Assembly (NCBI GenBank): GCA_903921665.1
Contig: CAIXQT010000150.1
Location: 1 to 12,917 of the forward strand
Source: an uncultured Opitutia bacterium
GTDB taxonomy: Bacteria > Verrucomicrobiota > Verrucomicrobiia > Opitutales > UBA953
DNA length: 12,917 nucleotides
Reading direction: 5' to 3'
The notes beneath the pieces are model-generated. The model was given only the letters and a program-made list of their open reading frames with translations. It ran no database searches and was not told the DNA's origin. The translations under genes and the position numbers were made by a program. Below are positions 7,458-12,917 of the stretch, one piece after another; the first letter of the stretch is position 1, and every line of letters starts with the position of its first letter.

Positions 7458-8870
7458 ATGAGCGACCCCCTCGAGCTGACCCGCCGCCGCTTCCTCGGCC
7501 AGATGACCACTGGCATGACGGGGCTGGCTTTGTCGCGTCTGCTCATGAGCGACCTCAACGCGGCGGTGCCGCCCGGCGCCCACTTCGCCCCGAAGGCCAA
7601 GCAGGTCCTACAGATCTTCTGCCCGGGCGCGGCTTCGCACATCGATCTCTGGGATCACAAGCCGCTCCTGGACAAATACGATGGCACTCCCCTGCCCGGC
7701 CCGGTCGAGGTCACCTTCCAAGGTAAGAACGGCAACCTGATGAAATCCCCCTGGGCCTTCAAGCCGGCCGGCAAGAGCGGCAAGATGATCAGCTCGAACC
7801 TGCCGCACATGGCGCAGCACGTCGACGACATGGCCTTCATCCATTCGATGACGTCGCGTAGCAATACGCACGGACCGGGCTGCGTCGCGATGAACACCTG
7901 CTTCACGCGCGAGGGTTACCCCAGCGGAGGCGCGTGGATCAGCCACGCCCTCGGCTCGCTCAATCAGAACCTGCCGACCTATATCTCCGTCCAGGACGTG
8001 CGCGGCGAACCGCCCAACGGCAAGGCGAACTGGGGCAACGGCTTCCTGCCCGCCCGCCACCAAGGTGTCAGCATGGCCTCCCAGCAGGCACTACGTAATC
8101 TCGGCCGACCGGCCGACATCTCTTCCCTCGAGGATGAAGCGACCCGCGAATTCCTCCGCGCCACGAACCTCGAACACGCCGAACAGCATCCCGGCAACGA
8201 CGAACTCCGCGCCCGTATCGCGGCCTACGAACTCGCCGCGAAGATGCAGCTGGCCGCGCCCGAAGTCAGCGACCTGTCCCGCGAGCCGGACCACGTCCAT
8301 GAGCTGTACGGCACGCGCGACCACAATCCGCTCAAGGCCGCCTACGCCAAGAACTGCCTGCTGACCCGACGTTTCCTCGAGAAGGGTGTCCGCTACGTCA
8401 GCCTCTACTGCGCCTCCCGCGCGAGCAATGTCGACGGCCTGCTCAACTGGGACGCCCACCGCACGCTCAAGGCCGACTACGACCGCCATTGCCCGATCTT
8501 CGACCAGCCCACCGCCGCCCTGATCGCCGACATGAAGCAGCGCGGGATGCTCGACGACGTGCTGATCATCTGGTGCACGGAGTTCGGCCGCATGCCTACC
8601 CACCAGGTCGGCACCACCGGCCGTGACCATAATCCCGACGCCTACACGACCTGGATGATGGGTGCCGGCGTCAAGGGCGGCGTTTCCTACGGCGCAACCG
8701 ATGACTTCGGCCGCCGCAGCGTCACCGACGTCGCGACCTGCTACGATTTCTACGCGACGGTCCTCCACCTGCTCGGCCTCGATCACGAGAAGCTGACCTA
8801 TTACCACAACGGCGTGAACCGCCGCTTCACCGACGTCCACGGCCACGTCATCAAACCGGTCCTCACATGA
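7458..8870 (+). CDS. Tat-exported DUF1501 family protein
   Basis: 470-residue DUF1501 protein (PF07394), a family placed in the alkaline phosphatase/sulfatase superfamily but without a known reaction. TRRRFLGQ at 8-15 followed by a hydrophobic segment to about residue 30 is a twin-arginine signal. Family hallmarks seen are IFCPGAASHIDLWDHKP (53-69), SRSNTHGPGC (133-142), LLNWDAH (328-334), IIWCTEFGRMP (370-380) and GRDHNPDAYTTWMMGAG (388-404). These Asp/His clusters would suit metal binding (inference). Its stop overlaps the start of the PSCyt1-DUF1549-DUF1553 gene by ATGA, pointing to translational coupling and matched amounts. In many relatives the cytochrome gene comes first; here the DUF1501 gene leads. 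The ATG at 7458 gives the expected short n-region before RRR. It has no Shine-Dalgarno sequence. Confidence 0.93.
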   Translation: MSDPLELTRRRFLGQMTTGMTGLALSRLLMSDLNAAVPPGAHFAPKAKQVLQIFCPGAASHIDLWDHKPLLDKYDGTPLPGPVEVTFQGKNGNLMKSPWAFKPAGKSGKMISSNLPHMAQHVDDMAFIHSMTSRSNTHGPGCVAMNTCFTREGYPSGGAWISHALGSLNQNLPTYISVQDVRGEPPNGKANWGNGFLPARHQGVSMASQQALRNLGRPADISSLEDEATREFLRATNLEHAEQHPGNDELRARIAAYELAAKMQLAAPEVSDLSREPDHVHELYGTRDHNPLKAAYAKNCLLTRRFLEKGVRYVSLYCASRASNVDGLLNWDAHRTLKADYDRHCPIFDQPTAALIADMKQRGMLDDVLIIWCTEFGRMPTHQVGTTGRDHNPDAYTTWMMGAGVKGGVSYGATDDFGRRSVTDVATCYDFYATVLHLLGLDHEKLTYYHNGVNRRFTDVHGHVIKPVLT

Positions 8871-11704
8871 GAAGCGCTGCCTTCATCGCACTGCTCGCAG
8901 CAGCCCGCCTTCTTGCGGCCGGCGATCCTGCCAGCGTCGCCTTCTTCGAACAGAAGATCCGACCGGTACTCGTCGAGCAGTGCTACGAATGTCACAGCGC
9001 CAAGGCCAAGAAGCTTAAAGGCGGGCTATACCTCGACTCCAAGGCCGGCTGGCAGAAAGGCGGCGACTCGGGCCAACCCACGCTGATTCCAGGCAAACCC
9101 GACGAAGGCCTCTTCCTCCGCTACGTCCGTCACCTCGAGCCGGACATGGAAATGCCGCCGAAGAAACCCAAGCTCCCGGATGCGATCATCGCCGACTTCG
9201 CCGCCTGGATCAAAGCCGGGGCCGCCGACCCCCGCGATCAGGCAACGACCGAAGCGAAGCGAGCCGACAAGTCCTGGTGGTCCCTTCAACCCCTCGCCAA
9301 GACATTCAAGCACACCGAGATCGACGGCTTCATCGACGCCAAGCTGACCGAGCAGAAACTCACCCGCAGCGCCCCCGCGAAGCCGCAGGCCCTGATTCGC
9401 CGCCTGAGCTACGACCTCACCGGACTCCCGCCGTCACAGGCCGAAGCCGACGCTTTCGTCGCCGCCCATCAGGCCGACGCTCGCAAGGCGACCGAAGCGC
9501 TGGTCGACCGCCTGCTCGCCTCTCCACGCTACGGCGAACGCTGGGGCCGCCACTGGCTCGACGTCGTCCGTTTCGGAGAAAGCAACGGCTTCGAACGTAA
9601 CTTCATCATCGATGACCTCTATCCGTTCCGCGACTACGTCATCCGCTCGCTCAACGACGACAAGCCCTTCGATCAGTTCATGCGCGAGCACCTGGCCGGT
9701 GACGTGCTCGGCAAGTTCCAGCCTGAGGTCGAGGTCGCGAGCGCCTTCCTCGTCGCCGGTCCGTATGACGACGTCGGCAACGCTGACGTAATGGCGCAGA
9801 AGGTCATCCGCGCCGCCACGCTCGACGACATGGTCACCGCGACCGGCAGCGCCTTCCTCGGACTCACCATCAACTGCGCGCGTTGTCATAACCATAAATT
9901 CGACCCCATCCCGACGGAAGACTATTACCGTATCCGAGCCGCCTTCGAAGGCGTCGTGCATGGGCGGCGTCCGCTCGCGACCAAAGAACAGACCCAGGCC
10001 TTCAACGCGGCCATGGGGATGCTGAATAAGGAACGCGCCCAGACCGTCAGCGCACAGGAGACCTTAACCAAGGCCATCGAGACCAAGGCCAAGGCCTTGC
10101 TTGCAACCCGCAAATACCCGCGCCCGAAGGCGGACACCTTGCTCACCGAGGAACTCATCACCCCGGTCGAAGCTCGCTTCGTCAAGCTGACCATGTCGGC
10201 CACCTCGACCAACCCTCTGAGCGGCGCTGGCGGACGTATTTCCGAGTTCGAAATCTGGACTGACGAGCCCAGGCCTCGCAACGTCGCCCTCGCGTCCTAC
10301 GGATCCAAGGCCGAAGGCGTAAAAGGGGCCACCGCGGAAGATTTCCCCGACGCCTATAGCGCCGCCCTGACGATCGACGGCGACGAAGGCGCGCAATGGT
10401 TCATCGGCAGCCCGGCCGAACTCGTCATCACCCTGCCCCGCGTCGAAAAGATCGGTCGCCTCGCTTACCGCACGGCCAAGGGACGCCTGCTCCGCGACAA
10501 CACCCAAGGATCCACGCCTTGTGAATACGAGATGTTCGTCTCCCTCGACGGCAAGGAGTGGAAGAAGGTCGCCGACTCGCACGACCGGGAAGCCTGGTCC
10601 CCCGCCCACGCCTTCGCACGCGTCCGCCAGGTAGTCACCACGCCCGCCGAAGCCAAGCAACTGGGCGTCCTTGCCCGCCAGCTGGCCGACGTGGATAAGC
10701 GTATCGCGGCCGTACCTAAGCTGCCGCAGGCCTGGATCGGGAATCACCAGTCTAAGCCCGAAGCGACCTTCGTGCAGAAAGGAGGCGACCCCGCCAAACC
10801 CGCCGGGCAGGTCGTCCCGGCCAGCCTGAGCGTACTGGACCAAGTGACCAAACCTTACGCCCTCGCGGCCGACGCCCCCGAAGGCGATCGCCGCGTGGCC
10901 CTTGCCAATTGGATCACGAAAGATAATCCCATCACCGCACGCGTGCTGGCGAATCGCCTCTGGCATCATCACTTCGGCACCGGCCTCGTGGATACCCCGA
11001 GCGACTTCGGCTTCATGGGCAGCAAGCCTACGCACCCCGAGCTCCTCGACTTCCTTGCCCAGCGACTCATCGCCAACGGTTGGAAACTGAAAGCCTTGCA
11101 CCGAGAGATCGTCCTTTCGCAGACCTACCTCCAGTCCGCCGATTTCAACCCGACCGCCGCGCGCGCCGACAAGGACGCGCGCCTGCTCTGGCGATTCCCG
11201 CCGCGTCGCCTCGGCGCCGAAGAGATCCGCGACACCCTGCTCACGACGGCCGGCCAGCTGAAGCTCGAGCCCATGGGCGGACCTGGCTTCCGACTTTATC
11301 GATACCTCGCTAACAACGTCTCGACTTACATACCGCTCGACACGCAGGGACCCGAGACCTACCGCCGCGCAGTCTATCACCAGAACGCCCGCGCCAGCGT
11401 GGTCGACGTCCTGAACGATTTCGACCTGCCCGACATCGCCTTCGCGGCGCCCAAGCGGGCCAATACCACTTCGCCACTGCAGGCTCTCACCCTGTTCAAC
11501 CATAGTTTCACCCTGGATATGGCCAAGGCCCTCGCCGCCCGCCTCGACGGAGCCGATCCGATCGACCAGGCCTATTCGTTAGCCCTGCAACGCCAGCCGA
11601 CATCCGCCGAGCGAGCCGCCGGCGAGAAACTCATCGCTAATTACGGAAAAACGGCCTTCTGCCGCGCCCTACTCAACACCAACGAGCTCATCTTCATCGA
11701 ATAG
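8867..11704 (+). CDS. Secreted PSCyt1-DUF1549-DUF1553 (PSD1) cytochrome-like protein
   Basis: 945 residues with a Sec signal (MRSAAFIALLAAARLLAA). A PSCyt1 domain (about 25-125) holds CYECH (39-43) and EMPPKK (95-100), a c-type haem site with a possible Met ligand. DUF1549 (about 150-360) holds RRLSYDLTGLPP (178-189), RYGERWGRHWLDVVRF (221-236) and a second haem motif, CARCH (337-341), inside the conserved CxRCHxHKFDP block. A helical stretch (about 372-412) is followed by a discoidin (F5/8 type C)-like beta region (about 433-575; NVALASYG, TIDGDEGAQW, MFVSLDGKEW). DUF1553 (about 673-905) has NPITARVLANRLWHHHFG (687-704), SDFGFMG and FPPRRLGAEEIRD. The architecture is that of complete PSD1 proteins. 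The function is unknown; an exported dihaem redox protein with a carbohydrate-binding-like insert is the best structural description. It starts within the DUF1501 stop (ATGA) and is probably translated by coupling. Confidence 0.94.
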   Translation: MRSAAFIALLAAARLLAAGDPASVAFFEQKIRPVLVEQCYECHSAKAKKLKGGLYLDSKAGWQKGGDSGQPTLIPGKPDEGLFLRYVRHLEPDMEMPPKKPKLPDAIIADFAAWIKAGAADPRDQATTEAKRADKSWWSLQPLAKTFKHTEIDGFIDAKLTEQKLTRSAPAKPQALIRRLSYDLTGLPPSQAEADAFVAAHQADARKATEALVDRLLASPRYGERWGRHWLDVVRFGESNGFERNFIIDDLYPFRDYVIRSLNDDKPFDQFMREHLAGDVLGKFQPEVEVASAFLVAGPYDDVGNADVMAQKVIRAATLDDMVTATGSAFLGLTINCARCHNHKFDPIPTEDYYRIRAAFEGVVHGRRPLATKEQTQAFNAAMGMLNKERAQTVSAQETLTKAIETKAKALLATRKYPRPKADTLLTEELITPVEARFVKLTMSATSTNPLSGAGGRISEFEIWTDEPRPRNVALASYGSKAEGVKGATAEDFPDAYSAALTIDGDEGAQWFIGSPAELVITLPRVEKIGRLAYRTAKGRLLRDNTQGSTPCEYEMFVSLDGKEWKKVADSHDREAWSPAHAFARVRQVVTTPAEAKQLGVLARQLADVDKRIAAVPKLPQAWIGNHQSKPEATFVQKGGDPAKPAGQVVPASLSVLDQVTKPYALAADAPEGDRRVALANWITKDNPITARVLANRLWHHHFGTGLVDTPSDFGFMGSKPTHPELLDFLAQRLIANGWKLKALHREIVLSQTYLQSADFNPTAARADKDARLLWRFPPRRLGAEEIRDTLLTTAGQLKLEPMGGPGFRLYRYLANNVSTYIPLDTQGPETYRRAVYHQNARASVVDVLNDFDLPDIAFAAPKRANTTSPLQALTLFNHSFTLDMAKALAARLDGADPIDQAYSLALQRQPTSAERAAGEKLIANYGKTAFCRALLNTNELIFIE

Positions 11705-11712
11705 AGGGGAAC

Positions 11713-11741
11713 TTGACCCTTCCGAGACCTGTCACTTTAGT
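11713..11741 (+). promoter_or_regulatory. Candidate promoter of the third cytochrome gene
   Basis: TTGACC (11713-11718) matches the -35 consensus at 5/6, and TTTAGT (11736-11741) matches -10 at 4/6, with 17-bp spacing. The implied start site is near 11748, about 40 nt before the ATG at 11790. The -10 lies inside a 14-bp palindrome, which strengthens the idea of a regulated promoter. Confidence 0.4.
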
Positions 11742-11744
11742 GAC
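11731..11744. promoter_or_regulatory. 14-bp palindrome, possible operator
   Basis: GTCACT-TT-AGTGAC is a 6-bp perfect inverted repeat with a 2-bp centre. It overlaps the candidate -10 of the next gene, where a dimeric repressor would act. A hairpin with a 2-nt loop is unfavourable, so a DNA-binding site is likelier than an RNA terminator, and no T tract follows. No regulator gene is visible in the window. Confidence 0.4.
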
Positions 11745-11789
11745 GTAGCGTCCGCCCCGAACGCCCATTTCCTCCTTTTGCCCCGTACC

Positions 11790-12917
11790 ATGCCCTCCCC
11801 AGGCCGTCTTTCCAAAGCCTTTGCTCTGCTCGCCCTCGGCCTCAGCCTGACCGTTATCGCGCAGGCGGCGGAGCCCTACGAAGCCTTCATCCAGAAGCAC
11901 TGCGTGCGCTGCCACGGACCCGAGAAGGAAAAAGGCGACCTTCGCTTCGACAAACTCTCCCGCGATTTCAAGCTCGGCGCCGACACCCACCATTGGGCCG
12001 AGGCCATGGAAAACGTGAACAGCGGAGAAATGCCCCCGAAGAAGGACAAGGAACCCAAGCCGACCCAGGCCGAGATCGCCGCCTTCGTGGCGAGCCTCGA
12101 CGGAGCCCTGAAGGAAGGACGCGCTTCCCGGATGGCGGCACGTCCGTCGGTGACCCATTATCGCCTGAGCCGTAAGGAATACCAGAACACGGTCTACGAC
12201 CTGCTCGGCGCCCGCTACAACCCCGCCGTGCCGGGCGGCCTGAACGAAGACTCCCTCTGGCATGGCTTTGAGCGCATCGGCTCCGCCCTCTCGCTTTCGC
12301 CTTCGCACGTGGATCGCTATTACCGCGCCGCCGAAGCCGTTCTCGATCGCACCTTCCCGACCAAATCCGCCGAAGCCCGCATCGTCCGCAAGACGGCCGG
12401 CGAGATGCATTATGGCGACCTGAAGAAAGCCCAGGCGGCGCTCGACCAGTTCGGCATCAAGCGCCCGCTTCGTCAGCTGCTCTTCCCCGGCCGCATCGAG
12501 ACCGCCCTGTCCCCCCAGTGGTTCGGCAAGCTCGGACCGGAACACAGCGGCCTCTATCGCCTCCGCCTGAAAGCCAGCGGCATCCGCCCGATCGGCGGCC
12601 AGCCGGCGCACCTCAGCATCGGCAAGTCGACCGGCGAAGAGACCGTCGCCAGCCTCATCGAGTTCGACATCAACGCGCCCGAAGACAGCCCCAAGGTCTA
12701 CGAGTTCGACGTCTACCTCGACATGCCGGCGACGCTGCACTTCAGCGTGGTGGCCACCGATGTCGTCGACCGCCGCGCCGGCGCGGCCTTCCGCAACGTG
12801 CTCGGCAGCTCCAGCTATCTCTTCACCCACAGCAGCGAACGCCAGCTCCTGAACACCAACGCCCCGCAGATGTTCGATGACAAGGGCAACGGGATCTTCT
12901 CCACGGTGCTCGTGGAC
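11790..12917 (+). CDS. Secreted PSCyt1/DUF1587 cytochrome-like protein of the DUF1592 class, 3'-truncated by the window edge
   Basis: The frame runs from the ATG at 11790 to the last base without a stop: 376 residues of a longer protein. A Sec signal (about 1-27, ending AQAAEP) precedes a PSCyt1 part with CVRCH (38-42, bases 11901-11915) and GEMPPKK (79-85). DUF1587 follows with YRLSRKEYQNTVYDLLG (124-140) and a SPSHVDRYYRAAE helix (170-182). A beta-rich segment (SGLYRLRLKASG, about 253-264; YEFDVYLDMPATLHFSV, about 308-324) looks like a carbohydrate-binding-type sandwich. This is the order of the 3344-5824 protein, so DUF1595, DUF1592, DUF1588 with a second CxxCH, and DUF1585 should follow beyond the edge. 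The two are divergent paralogues. It is 85 bp from the previous gene with its own candidate promoter and palindrome, so it may be separately controlled. There is no Shine-Dalgarno sequence; CCTCCTTTT in the leader has the wrong polarity. Confidence 0.9.
   Translation, partial: MPSPGRLSKAFALLALGLSLTVIAQAAEPYEAFIQKHCVRCHGPEKEKGDLRFDKLSRDFKLGADTHHWAEAMENVNSGEMPPKKDKEPKPTQAEIAAFVASLDGALKEGRASRMAARPSVTHYRLSRKEYQNTVYDLLGARYNPAVPGGLNEDSLWHGFERIGSALSLSPSHVDRYYRAAEAVLDRTFPTKSAEARIVRKTAGEMHYGDLKKAQAALDQFGIKRPLRQLLFPGRIETALSPQWFGKLGPEHSGLYRLRLKASGIRPIGGQPAHLSIGKSTGEETVASLIEFDINAPEDSPKVYEFDVYLDMPATLHFSVVATDVVDRRAGAAFRNVLGSSSYLFTHSSERQLLNTNAPQMFDDKGNGIFSTVLVD

Noticed and set aside
6002..7642. Antisense ORF (546 codons) spanning the sulfatase gene and the next start
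   Set aside because: Same composition artefact; it crosses an intergenic region and has no recognisable domain.
11706..11719. GGGGAACTTGACCC just after a stop codon, resembling one end of the 5829-5920 element
   Set aside because: It lacks the GGCC core, has no second arm nearby, and is better explained by the TTGACC promoter candidate.
11771..11779. CCTCCTTTT before the ATG at 11790
   Set aside because: It is the anti-Shine-Dalgarno sequence itself (like the 16S 3' end), not its complement, so it cannot recruit the ribosome by that pairing.
11694..12830. Antisense ORF (378 codons) opposite the last gene
   Set aside because: The + frame from 11790 has a signal peptide, CxxCH and DUF1587 motifs, so the antisense frame is a shadow.

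Overview
The window is G+C-rich DNA with strongly C/G-biased third codon positions. Every gene lies on the + strand. It carries several protein families that are largely confined to, and strongly expanded in, the Planctomycetota-Verrucomicrobiota group: PSCyt1, DUF1549/DUF1553, DUF1587/1592/1588/1585, DUF1501 and DUF1552. With the KatG type and the consistent lack of Shine-Dalgarno sequences, a verrucomicrobium (perhaps Opitutae-like) is my best guess. The class-level placement is inference only.

Layout: (1) 2-1798 is the 3' four-fifths of a catalase-peroxidase gene (katG), closed by a clear intrinsic terminator at 1821-1851. (2) After a 242-bp gap comes a tight pair: a Tat-exported DUF1552 protein (2041-3312) and a Sec-exported multidomain cytochrome-like DUF1592-class protein (3344-5824). 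(3) A 92-bp, A+T-richer inverted-repeat element (5829-5920) that looks like a REP/MITE-type unit sits 4 bp after that stop codon. (4) A secreted type I sulfatase follows (5975-7351), with a possible promoter just upstream. (5) A second pair comes next: a Tat-exported DUF1501 protein (7458-8870) overlapping by ATGA a Sec-exported PSCyt1-DUF1549-DUF1553 protein (8867-11704). (6) An 85-bp gap with a candidate promoter and a palindromic operator leads into a third PSCyt1 protein of the DUF1592 class. This gene starts at 11790 and runs off the right edge.

How the genes may work together: each complete cytochrome-type protein is paired with a Tat-secreted partner (DUF1552 or DUF1501), and a sulfatase sits between the two pairs. 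All six genes after katG encode proteins predicted to leave the cytoplasm. The three cytochrome-type proteins share a CxxCH haem motif followed by an EMPPKK motif, and the two complete ones have a second CxxCH. They also carry beta-sandwich regions resembling carbohydrate-binding or discoidin domains. The simplest reading is a periplasmic or surface redox-plus-hydrolase cluster acting on a sulfated polymer. The biochemical role of PSD/DUF1501/DUF1552 proteins is not established, and no glycoside hydrolase or transporter is visible here, so this stays a hypothesis. I see no tRNA, rRNA, CRISPR array, transposase gene or regulator gene.
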